From: Eudromia elegans
Lineage: Eukaryota > Chordata > Aves > Tinamiformes > Tinamidae
DNA length: 64,000 nucleotides
Assembly (NCBI GenBank): GCA_003342815.1
Contig: PTEX01000060.1
Span: 1,438,244 to 1,502,243, forward strand
Direction: 5' to 3'
A program made the position numbers and the translations under genes. The notes under the pieces were generated by a model. The model saw nothing but the letters and a program-made list of their open reading frames with translations, did not search any database and was not told the origin of the DNA. Shown piece by piece: positions 25,901-38,695 of the stretch (position 1 is its first letter; the number at the start of each line of letters is the position of its first letter).

Positions 25901-28900
25901 ATGGTATAGCTCTAAAGACAGGATTCCATAAGAACTCCAAATGGAACAGATGACTGTCACTTGCCACCGAGATTATCTATGGAACTAAATGCAAGTGAAG
26001 ATTATGCTGTGTGAACCAAGAGAACTGCACAGATTGCTTGTCTGGAAGACAAAATAGTTCAACTTACTTATTGATATCTATCTGCTGCAGGTTCTCATGA
26101 AAGCGAGCAGAGACTTCTGTAAAATTCTTCACAGCTGAAAACAGAGCATCTAGAAGAAGCAGAATGGAAGTACTTACCTCCAGATTCTGAAGATATCACT
26201 TAAATTCTTTAAATTAACACTACTGATCTTTCATGGTGATCATGCTCTGATAGTTCTTACTGTATGAGGAAAAGATTATAAGACTCCATATTCCTATGTT
26301 AAAAAGTAAATCTATGTGAACTTGTGTAAAGCATTGTCTTGGAGAGTACAGAAATTAGTATTTCTGAGAATATTGTTATTTGCTACTTAAAGAAAATAAA
26401 CCACACTGCCAGAACTGGACTATTCAGGTAGGTGCAGGTTTTGCAAAACCCAACAGGAGGAAGCAAGCAAGCGAATGAGTGAGAGAAAGAGGATGTATAT
26501 CTGTATATGTATCTGAAAATAGTTATTAGTTGTCAAATGAGACTGAATTGTACATAGTGTTGTCAAAAGAATATACTACAGTAAAGAGGAGGTCTCTCAG
26601 GTAGGGGAGAGTTTGTGAACCCCTGTTATGTGAATAAAATTTCACATGTCAGCACAAGATCTTTACTGCAGTGCGAGGGTAGACCTTGGCTGCCTAAGCA
26701 AATCCTCAGCCAAACATCTCAAGAGGCTTGCAATTGCCATCACTGAACTGAAACCACAGGTGAAATGGTAGGACGTTCCAGCTGGATATAAGGAATAGGA
26801 ATTGTTCTTTTTTCACCCAGAATATAGTCAAACACTGTTGCTTAAAGAGGTTTTGCTGTCTCTCTGTCCTTGGAGGTTTTCAAGATGGCTAAAATTTCAA
26901 ATTGTTTGGAATATTGCTCCTGTTTTATTCACTATTCATACAGCACAGGACACAAGTAAATACAAATTGATGACTAAGATAAGACTTACACATTAAGATA
27001 AGGCATTGCTGGCTTTAAGAGGACTGTGATGAAAAAATTGTACATACCAAAGGATACACCGTATTTTGATAGTTCCTCTTCATGCTTCTTTGACAAACTG
27101 TAGATGACATCAGCATAATTGCTCACAGCTGCTGCATAATCTCTGCAGTCGAAGGGAAGGACAACAGAGTTGGCCAGTTCGAACACCAGCCCTCCCCGGA
27201 CCTGAGCCACTGTCAGATGATTCTTGAAAGTGGGATCATAAAACCTCTCCACAATCTCATAGGTTTCATAGACACTGTGGTAAACTGGATAGCTGCTATA
27301 TTTTTCTACATTCTGAAACAGAAACAAATTAAAAAAACCAAACCCATTATTAAGGTCAGCTGTGGACATTTCAGCTTTGTTTGAAAACCTTTGCTGTGAA
27401 ATCCAAGGCACTGTAAAGTGTTCAATTCACACCAGTCCTCTCCCACCACTTCAAAAATCAAATGAGATATTGACCTTATGGAAAGATGAATTTTGCTGTG
27501 GAGACATCACTCCAGGTCACACTAGGGCCTAGGTAAATATCTAGGAAAAGTTACATAACTGTTATTTGGCTAAATTTATGTGAAATTGCCCCTCCTCTCT
27601 TTGACTGGCTATCAGCAGTCATTTTTGTGTGTGTTTTTGGATATGTTTTTTCAATGGAAAAGAACTCATTTAATAGATCATCCCTTGAACGTTTCAGAGT
27701 TGATTCCATCTCACTGTATGCTGCAGAATCAAACTTCTCCATTAAAATAGAAAAAGCACTGCTGAATTCAAAGCTTCATAGCTCTGCTTAAATCATTCAT
27801 AAGCTTCGTAAGCCACTCGTAGCCCTTCACTATCCACAGGCAATTCTGAGAACATCCATTTACTCTAAGCAAGGGCCTTCTATCTTCTGTTTGACTGATA
27901 CCGAGTTGACCATTATTCCTACTTATGAAATAATTGTGTTGTAATAGCACTTTACAGCTGGGACTCTGCTCTGGTTCACCAAACAGAACCAAAAATGATA
28001 CTCTTGTTCCAAAAAGCTGCCAATCTGAACTGCTGAATTACAGTTTATATTATTCAGACTGCTACATGGGAAACAAAATTACGAGGACACAGACTTACCC
28101 AGTTTTTACTGTAACGGGCTCTGCCAGAAGCAATGCCAAGCCGTTGAAAAAAGACCTCAAAGTCATTGCCAGAACCTAGTTTATTTATTCTTTAATGAGA
28201 AAAAGGAAAATGCCTTGAAACACAAGGATTTTTATATATATATATATTTAAGTTTCCAAGTACTGTTGGTTGTTGATAAGTTATTTACTCTCTAGTCCCT
28301 GGACACAACCACTCCCCAGCATGCTCTGTCTGTCAGTATTCCCCAAACTGCCTACAAAGCCTCCACAGCATGAACTTCTTACTGTCATATGCTTAGAAAC
28401 CCAGACTTACTGTGGAAGAATCACACACACAAGCGGACAATTCCACTCACTATTTAAGACAGCTTCTGGCATATCCTTTATTTCTTTTATCACTGACCTT
28501 GGTACCTCTTTATATTCTCTCGATGGGTTTTTTTTATACCAGCTCTCATACAGAGACTTGCCTTCAAAGCCCTCATCAGGACTTGGTATCTAGAAAAAAA
28601 TGTAGAGAAAGACTTTTTTAAAAATATTACCAAGTGATAAATCTAAGTCCTGCCATCACTTCAAGTCTAATGCTTAGAGCAACAACTAAGTCAGACACTA
28701 AAATCCCTCAGCCTTTCTGAATCTCCCTTTTAACATTTCAAAAACACAAGCTTTTTTTCCAGAGGAATCTTTTATTCACCAAAAATTTGTAGTTTAAAAA
28801 AAATGATATGAAAAAATGTGAAAATGTGTTTTTAAAAAAATGCTAAAAATATGCAGAAAAAAAAACAGAAGGAAAGCAAAATATTTCAATTCAATATTTA

Positions 28901-31900
28901 CAGTATGAAATCTTCTGATTATTCATTATGAGATTTTCAGCTGTTTATTTTAAATATTCAAAACATAATAACCTGTAAAAGGAAAACTACCTGTTTTCTT
29001 TTGAGAAAATAAAAATATCTTTAGCTGCTCACCTAATTTTAACAGATTTAAATTTTACTTTTTTCCAATTACAAAAAGGGATTATTCAAAATTTTTACAA
29101 TTCACTTACTTTTGTTCCAAGCAAATAATAGCAGCTTCCAAGAAATAACAAATTACTGACCACACACAAAAGACCAATTAAATGTTCCTGAATAGATGCT
29201 TCCAATACAAGCTGACTGAAGAAAACACCTAATTAAAAGATTTATGAGTGCCAGTTCTCTAAGATTCACTCTTAGGGCAAGGAGCATCTTACATGCAAGA
29301 CAGTAAGGTTCTTTGTTGAGAATTATATGGCTGTTAACTTAAAAAGGATGGCTGCAGTTATAAAAGAAAGCAACATTTCACATGCTATTTTATACACAGA
29401 AACCCATCCAATAAGTGAGCACCAAGCATTCTTGATGGAAATTGGCCTTCACAGGCCGTTCTGCACTTTTCCAAAGACTTTACTCATTCACACTACATAT
29501 AAACAGGTGGCAGTGAAATAGATAAGTAGAATTTGAAATGAGTGGCTGATAATTTCAAGCAATATTACCTCCTTGGTCAGGCTGTACACTAGACTGTACA
29601 TCAGCGGTGTACAATCTACTCTTAGTGTGTAGTTTCCTGAAAGAAAAGAAAAACTGGTTTTAGGAAGTAACAAGTAGGAAGTGAGCTCTACTTATTTGAG
29701 ACTTTGTGCTATTAGTTGTAGATAAGAAGGGGCTAGAGTTACATGCCTTCTTCAGGGAAAAAGCTGATTTTGTTGGTGTTGAAGGGTTCTCCTAATTCAA
29801 TGCAGTTTGGTTTAGGATTCAATTTGTACCAGTTTAGGATGAATCACAGTCCAGCTTTTGAAGCAACCATTATGTTGATTACTCATATGAGAAGAAAACA
29901 GGGGCATTTTGTTTTCTCCCTCCCCACAGCTTCCCAAACAGTGTAGTCAGTGTAACATGCTGCTTCTCCTAAGCAACATGAAATATCTGAAGGATACTTA
30001 TGATTCTGGGTTATTGTTTCCCTGCATATCTCTTGGACTAATGGAATGATAGTATTATGTTGAAGCTTTTATAGATCACCAAGTCAGACTTTCAGACATC
30101 TGTATATTTTATCACTCTTGCTGCAAAATGCATGTCAAGACTATACACCTTCAATGGAGGAATCTGCATTGATGTAAGCCACTCCACGTGCCTGTAATAC
30201 TTTGGCATTTTCCTGTAAGAAGAAAAGAGGAAGAAAATGTTGAAAAGCTTTTTTTCATTGCCTCAAAACTCCTTTTACATTTGCTGAAGTAAATAGCAGC
30301 TGTTTCAGAGAGACATCAGATCCCTTCCTGTAGGCAGTCAATATATACTTGCTATTTAACAATGAAACTCATGTGTGTGTGTGTGCGTGCGCGCAAATAG
30401 AGAAAAAGAGAGAGAGAAAGAGAGAAAAAGACGAGAGAGTGAGCAAGTGGAACATACTTCTCTCACACAGATTTCTCAAATAGCTGCCCTGTGAAAATTC
30501 CTATTTGAATGCTTATTGTTTTACCTCGGCCCACTCTGTCGATCCTAACAGGCCAAATTCCTCTGCATCCCAGCTTGCAAATATCACTGTTCTCCTTGGC
30601 CTCCATCCTGCAATAAAATACCACAAAAAATATTATAAAAATAGAGACTCGTAACCAACATTTAAACAAATGTCAGTTTGGAGAGGTGCTTCTTTTATCC
30701 TAATCTGTGGAGACAATAAAGAAGTTGGTGTTCCATAGAAGTTCCTCTAATACAACTAATTTTCATTTCAAAGCCTTCATTTTGCAGAACATATAATCAT
30801 GCTTTTAAACATAGGCTCAAATGTCAGAAAAATCAATGGATACAGCCAAAAGCAGTGCTCTTGGTGTGTTTTATTCTTACATTACATTACCTTCCTGTTT
30901 TAGTTTTCCAAAGCTCCTCACGATTTCGTGAACCACAGCTGCTCCACTCTGAGGATCAATTCCACCAAACACCCAAGAATCACGGTGGCCTCCCAGGATG
31001 ACATATCTGTCTAGAGAAATTAATTATGGATGTATATTTAAAGAAATAATTTATTCTGAAAAGGGTTTATTAAAAAAAATCCTACTACAGTAATGTTAAT
31101 GGGAAGTAATTTCTAATTGTCTATGTAGGTGTCAGATAATAAACGTAATAGTTTAAAATATACATAATGGAATGCCAAAGAATTTTTAAATCTCCAAAGG
31201 CATTTTTCTGCATTTTAAGTTAATGTTAAAGAACTTGTCAAATGCAGTAACTTGATCCCATGAGACTAAAATAGTCTAAATTCCAGTGCCATAGTGTTAC
31301 TTCTATTATTAGAAATATTACAACTTCCCTTTAAAGACAGGAGCATCTTGCCACATTGTACAATAAGAGGCTTCATGGTAAAGGTGACTAGCTAATTATA
31401 TCTGTTCATCACATCAACTTGCAACACTGAAGTATGCTGGCAGTAGTTCTAGGAATGTAATATACAGTTAAATATATATAAAAAATGTCAAAAATATGAT
31501 GGAAATCTGATTAATATGATAAAAGACAAACTAAAGCTCTGATGCTATAATAAGGCAAACAGTTGTGTTTCAGGCAACAGTCAAATCACAGATTAAACGC
31601 TGTTATCACCTTGGAGATGTCTTTAGACCTGCTTTCTTAGGGTGTAAAAATCTCTTTCATTACAAGAGACTATAAGATATTTAACAAATGGAAGTTATAA
31701 CTTCAGATGGAACGCAAAATCTTTAGAGACTTGTGTACTATTCTTAATTTACACTTGTTTTTTGAACTCCTATAGCTCATAACACAATTCCAGACTACCA
31801 GGGAAAAATATCCACTTAAGAATATTCTTTTTCTTGCAGTTACTTGCTTAGAGACAAAAAAAATCTGGCTAGGTTATGACTCCATCTTGAAGCTCAGCAT

Positions 31901-34900
31901 TTATAGTGAAAGTGCTGATGTAACCTATGAAAACTTGTGCAGTAAATATTTCAACAGAAATGATCATATAGTGCAATATCTCAGAGAAAACTCCCTTCCC
32001 CAACTATTACTAGGTGCATCCAGAAGTAACTGCACACCCACATAACACTGGAAACACGTGACTTACCTGGTTCCACTGCACCTCTGATGGTTCCAATCAC
32101 ATTGTAAATCCTCGTTACTTTGTTGTTACTGTGAATGTGTAATTTCACCTTTCTAGTATATTGGAAAGAAAATTGAAAATGAACATCCATCAGATTAGCA
32201 AATAAAACATCTAGTATTTTTTATAAGTACATAATATAAATTGTTTGTAATGAAAGAATTGTGCTCAAATTTGGCCTATATCGAATCATAGTAAAACTGA
32301 AAAGATTTCACTGCAGTTTTTCTGAATTTGTATTTGTGTAACTGGGAGGAGCTCAAAACTATCTGCTGTCATTGATTTCAATAAGATAGATAATGGGTAG
32401 GAAGCTCAAAAGTCCAAACTCAAAAAGATTTTTTGCTAGATTTTTTTTTTAATTTGAGATTAAAGAAAAAAAAAAACTAATGATAAATAAGATAAATACT
32501 TCTGATCCTCCAGAATATAGTGAAATCAGAACTGACTCCAGTACAGCCGATGCAATCATGCTGGCATGAGATCTCAAGAATCAGAAAATCATACAACTTG
32601 AATTGCATTGCAGAGACTTTTATTTGTTTATCTGTAACACAGCTTGAAGTTCAGCAATTTTTTTCCCAAGGACTGGCTGCATATTTTTCAGGAAAAAAAA
32701 ATTATGTGGTTTGAATGACAGAAAAGGTTGAGTGGGGGATATATATATATAAAAATATATATATATATAAAATATATCAGTAAAATAGTTCAGCCAATAT
32801 TGAAACAGCTAAACTTCAGTCCTAAACTGTAATCACTAAATCAGTTTAAACACAATCTGAAATAATAATTAAAAATATATATTATAGTTAGAGCACTTTT
32901 TTTTTTGGAAAACCTAACTCCACTATGTTGTTTTTATAAGAAAACAGTTAAGACCAAAAGCTGGACCCACATAAATTAATAGAGACCTACACTCCAAATT
33001 CAGGTCTCAGAAAATATCCAGGCTCATCACGGAGTTTGTCAAAGCCCAGAAGCTTTCCAAATGAAATTGTTACACGATTTGCTTGAATATAAAGCAATGT
33101 GTACATTTTCATCCAATTGGACATAAATCTGCTGAAGCTTTGCACTGAGTTCACTTCAGCAAAACAAACATTTAGGGCCAAAAGGATCACTTGACTAACC
33201 TCAACTGCTCTACCTTTGGTCGTATTCAATTGCTGTAGCTCTATTTCCATGATCCCAAATACTTTTTTTTTTTAAGAAAAACTGACCTTGTAGAATAATC
33301 TGTTGTGAAACCAGGACCAATGTTGTAAGATATATTCAAACTTCCTTTCCAGCTACTGTCTGGTGGCGGAGGACCTCCCATGTTACTATTAGGGAAAAAT
33401 ATATAGCTGAGGATTAGTTACAATATCTTGTTAACAGCAAAAAGTACAAAATCAAGACCCAGGTTTTTAGGAAAAAGAACAAGTGAGAAATCAAGACCCA
33501 AGTTTTTAGGTATTACACAAAGCACATCAAAAAAGATTGTATTTGTCTTGAAAAGTTTGCACTATGTCTTTCCACAGGAGAATTATCCATGTTTCAGCTA
33601 CATAAACACAAGTAAATTAAACATGTATAGGAATAGTCCCGGGCACTAAGGTGACCTGCCCATGAAGCAACCTACTCCTATGTTGGAAGGGCTCTCTCAG
33701 CAATCAAACTTTTTTTGTGTTCAAACTGATCTAAGAAACACAAGTGTTAAGATCATTCCCTTGGCACATAGGAATTACATGTATCCTCCATAAGGGAAGA
33801 AACATTTCCATCAACTGAAGAACCAAGAATGTTCAGCATTAAAGAAGTTGAAAGTCCTGAAAGTCAGTAGGTTTTAGACATCTTTGATATTTTAGACCAA
33901 ATTTGCAGAAAGACTTTTAGGCACCTCTCCCAGTACTGTCCACAAACACCAACGGGATACCATTTTCCCATAGGTTTAATGGGGCAAAGCTGGACATTTC
34001 CAAAATAGAGTGATAACATGCAACACATGAATTCAGAAGCATAATTCAGAAAAGATATAATTTAAATATAAACACCTAAATCATGCTGGGCAACATAGAA
34101 AACTGGCTCACTCTTTTCTTTAAAATATGAGCAAGGAAAAGGAGAGCTTGTTTACCTCTCCTTTCAATTATTCATCAGTGCCTATCTTCTGGCAATTTTT
34201 ACATGGTTTATTATGTATTTTATATCAAATGATCTGAGGAAGTAGATGTTGACAGTGTTAGATTAGGTAATTAAAGGCTAATTACGCAAACGTAAAGCTG
34301 CAGGAAGGACCACAAGGATCACAGGAGCAATGAGAGGGTCATCAATGAAAAAGAGAACCCTGAATTGACTGCTCCTAAAACCATCATTGGAGAAGGATTA
34401 GCTTATTGTCCATGGTGTGAACCCCACTAAGATGTGTCAACTAGAGAAACCTTTCTCAGGACAACTTGCAGATGAGGGAGATAATTGCTGAATGAAGGGG
34501 TACAAGGCAAATTATGATAAGCAGAGAACTTTTGAGACTCTGTAAAACTTATGTTTTAAGGGAAACTTGGGGATGTGCCAGACTTACTATGGCTGTTTAG
34601 AAGAAAAATGGTCCAGCCAATAAAGAGTTACCTGGTGAGTACACTTGCCTGATCATGCCCTGCACCTGATCACCACAGTCTGTCCTGTCTTTTTATTATA
34701 CTATATTCTTAACTAGTTTCCTAGGGGGTGCTCTCTATTCTGTGTGTATGTGTGTGGTGAGAGGTCTGAAGGCAACTGTAAAGGGGGGCAGCAGCTGGAC
34801 AAAAGGGGGTTGTGTGTTTCCTTCAGAACTTCAGGCCTGTGCATGCACACGTAGGTAGGTGCAATCACTAGCAAACTTCAAGATAGAGCAGCTGGTGAGT

Positions 34901-37900
34901 AGGACAACAGGTCTAGGAGCAAACTACTAGAGAGACCTCAGGTCTGGGATACAACTACTGGAAACACCAGACGTCCAAGTATTTGCTAGTAAGGAGACCA
35001 CAAACTGGTCTGGACCAGCTACCAAACAAACCTGTTTGCGTTTCTGTTTGTATGATGAGAAATGGTTTGAACACTAGCAACTAGAGTGAAGCTGCAAGCT
35101 TTGGGAACTCATATGTCCAGATACCAGCAACTGGTGAGACCTAGTGCTTCAGAACACCCGTGTCAGCACTCTGAATAAGGGCTGAATTGTTCCTGTTTCC
35201 CAATGCTCATTAAAGGTACTTGTGAACGAGCTTTCTGGCACCAACATAGAGCATTTGTTTGTCTTCTGGCTCAAATTAAGATTCCTGCAAAGACGAAAAA
35301 ATGAGATGAAAAAGTACCTTTTGTGAAGCAGGGAACCAGAAGACTGGAAAATATGTACTAGCATATAGAGTTTCCTTCATTACCACTCATTAGAGCAATC
35401 CCTGATGTAAAACCATGCCAAGTGTCTTTGTTTTTAAGATTATTGTATTTTTGTTTTCATAGGATTTCTGCATTTAATTTGCACATGTCTCATATGTATC
35501 TATTACTACACATATGTATCTTTAAGAACAGGGATTGTACTTAAATTTCAAAATAATTTAATGCATGCTATTACTTTTGCAGAACTGTTTTTTCAGGATT
35601 AAGATTTGTGTTAGTATAATGGTCGACATGGGCTTATACTGTCACAACACTGTTTCACATCATTTAAAAACATGAAAGAAAAATCACATAGAGCTATCTC
35701 CGTGTCAGACCTTAGGCATAAACATACTGATGGACTATTTTATAAACTCTCTTCCTAGTTAAGGCAGCTATTACTGTCTCTGTGTAACAGACTGTAGGGT
35801 TTTAATCCTACAAGAACAAAAGAATTTGACAGAATGAATGAAGAAGGGAGAGAAGGCTGTGGAGCAGTGAGAAGTCTTTCACCCGTGTGCCAAGACAAAT
35901 CAGCTTTGTATATGCATTTACGAAAGAAGCTTCCCCAGACAATCTGTTTGTGCACATTACATTTTTCTTACATGTAAACTGAAAAGTTCATAATTGAATA
36001 TCTGAATTTGAATTACCTGAATATCACCTGAATATGGTATTTTTCACTTTATACCTTATTCTCAACAGTAATAAGAAGGTTTTTACTCCACTTCTCTTTT
36101 GCTGTCCTTTCTAAGACCTTTAGTGAGTCTTTCTACTATAGTATGAATTCTGGTAATTGGTCCATATCTCTTTTTTTGATGCAATGTCCAAATTTGGACT
36201 CAGTATTCTGAGAGGCATCAGACAGAGGAAAATGATTACGCATGGGACTTAGATATAAGCTCTAAAAATGCACGTACACTATTATGTCCCCATGGTGTCC
36301 TGAACGCTTTTCTCTGGTTACCAACTCTAAACCTCCCCCCCCTTCTTTATCCATACAGCTGATACAAATAATTACTCCTACACACTAGAGGAATGTATTT
36401 GGCACTCAAATATTTTTTTTTTCAGAATAATTATTTAGTTTGTTAGAATACTATGAATTTTCATGCTGTCATCTAGCAAGCATTTAATAAGCACAATTTG
36501 TAGATGTGACCCTATAATGTTCCAGAATCTCCCCAGGGTCTTCATCTTAGTTTGAGAGAGCACAGACTTTAAGTAACAAATTACCAGTCCCACCCCATGA
36601 GCCATGAATGATAAATATTTCCTAAACAAATGGATGATTTTATGATTTTATTTGTGTATGTGTTTTGTTGGTGGTGGTGATGGGTTTTTGTAAGAGGGAA
36701 TCATGCCAGCCCTACAAATCATTTGCTTTATCATAATGATCCTTTCTTGATCACTCAGCACATAGATTGATGCACAGTAACAGATACCAGAATGTGTTGA
36801 CTTCTTACCAAACTCCTAATTATAAACAAATGCACCATTTCAACAACTACATTAGAAGAAAAGTGCAAAAGTAATTTTCCATTCTTTTCAAATGCTTTTA
36901 TTTCTTTTACAAAGCAATCCTTTTAAAATTCTCAATGTTCCTAAATTCCAATCTATTTACTTACCGCAGCAGTGACTCAGCATCATGATAACCAATAGGA
37001 TGAACTGGAATTCTGGGGAGACCTACACCACTGGCTTTGTCTAATCGGTAGGTATATTCTGAAAAACAAAATAAAATATTTATATTTACAACTTTGTAAA
37101 TTTGTACAATTCATAGCACAGTCCTAACACAGAAATCAAGAGTAATTATTTCATTCTTGAAACTGGGTTGACATTCCTATAGTGACTTCACTCTTTTCGC
37201 TTCAACAACATGTTTTCAGAAACACTAACGAAAACTCTTCTATTAGTGTCTGTAATCATACATAATAGCTGGCTAGAAATTTTTAAATTAATTCTTAACT
37301 TTTTGGCTGAAATATTTTTGAGTAAGAATATTTTCACATAAAGGGTCTTTGGACAAAGCCAAAAAACAAGGACAAAACCAAAGAGACAACTAATAGTCTG
37401 ATGCTTGGAACATTCAGCTGGGAACTTAAAAATCTTGATAGATGATAAGAGATGCAGTTAAGCTAATTTTTATATATTATATTATTCAGCTCTGAATATT
37501 TTGCTCTCTTAATTTTTTATTAAAAAAAAGTTCTAGAACTCAAATACAAGTTTTGATTTTTTCTTTTTTCAGAAAAAAAATCATTTTCATAGCATGTTCA
37601 AACATTTGAAAGTAATTTTTCTGGTAGACGTGGAAAAAAATGGGCTTTTCCTTCTTATAGAGCATTTGGAGGGACCTTTATTGTGTGAGGCAGAAAGAGA
37701 TTCATCAATCATCTAACATGAAAACAAATTCACTGGATCTTGTATGAGGAATTACAAATCACTCCCAAGGCTTAATGCTGGTAGGAGGCAACTGTGGACA
37801 CATCCTCTTCCAGATCAAGTTGTATTGACTAAAGAGACAACGTTCCCCATCCTGATGGACTACACTTCTTAAGGACTGCCTCCTTCAGACCCAGACTGGC

Positions 37901-38663
37901 TTTCCTCCTTCTTAGGGACTGGTGTGAATGGTCCTTAATACATTATCAGTCAAAACAAGCTGGATTCAGTATTAAATGAAATGTCTTAGGTAGAGCTCAA
38001 ATGAACAGCTCTGGCAGTGTGAGGTGAAGGTGATGAACCAGCAAGGAATGGCTCACCCTCCTCAGCCCCTTCTAAAATCAGGCCCTCACAGAATGACTTC
38101 TTCAGTATCACTCACCCTTGGCAGGATAACCTGGTGTCAGAGGATCCCCTGCCCCATTCAGGTTTAATATATTTCCACGCTGAGCTCCTCCACCCGGCAG
38201 GTTCCAGCCAGCTGGATAGGGATTTACTCCTGGGGCGCAGTAGTCAGCAGGATCAGAGTACAGAATGACTCCCTTGGCACCTGCCAATTCAGCATTCTTT
38301 ACCTGCAAAGCAGGTAAAGCCCCTGTTCAGCCCCTTATAGCTTGCATAGTGGTCAAAGGTCACAAGAACATATTACAAACAAAAGACTCAAAGTCTTTTA
38401 CACGGCTTAGACTAAGAGTAAAGGAATTCCATAGGAATTAAAAATCTGGCCTATACCTGTCTCATACCATGTAATTTCATGGAAATACACAGGCAGATAT
38501 TGTGTTCTGTATAAATGTAAGAGATCTACTGCAGCTTCAAAAGGAAGGTAAACACAGTAACATGGAAACCGTCCTCCAAGATATAACTACATGAACTGAG
38601 ATAAGTATTTTGTGATCCAGATCAAAGCTACCACCAGACCATCAAAATGGATTTTCATGTATT

Positions 38664-38695
<32 letters not shown>

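Larger units (their letters stand above)
33386..36964 (-). other. FOLH1 intron 7
   Basis: 3.6 kb. Holds a 40-bp tandem duplication near its 3' end and an unusual, less AT-rich block at about 34.6-35.2 kb described separately. A very weak CR1-like stretch (antisense, around 36180-36240) is too diverged to call. Confidence 0.6.

Noticed and set aside
36180..36240. CR1-like antisense stretch in FOLH1 intron 7
   Set aside because: The resemblance is limited to a few short words and no tail or RT codons support it.
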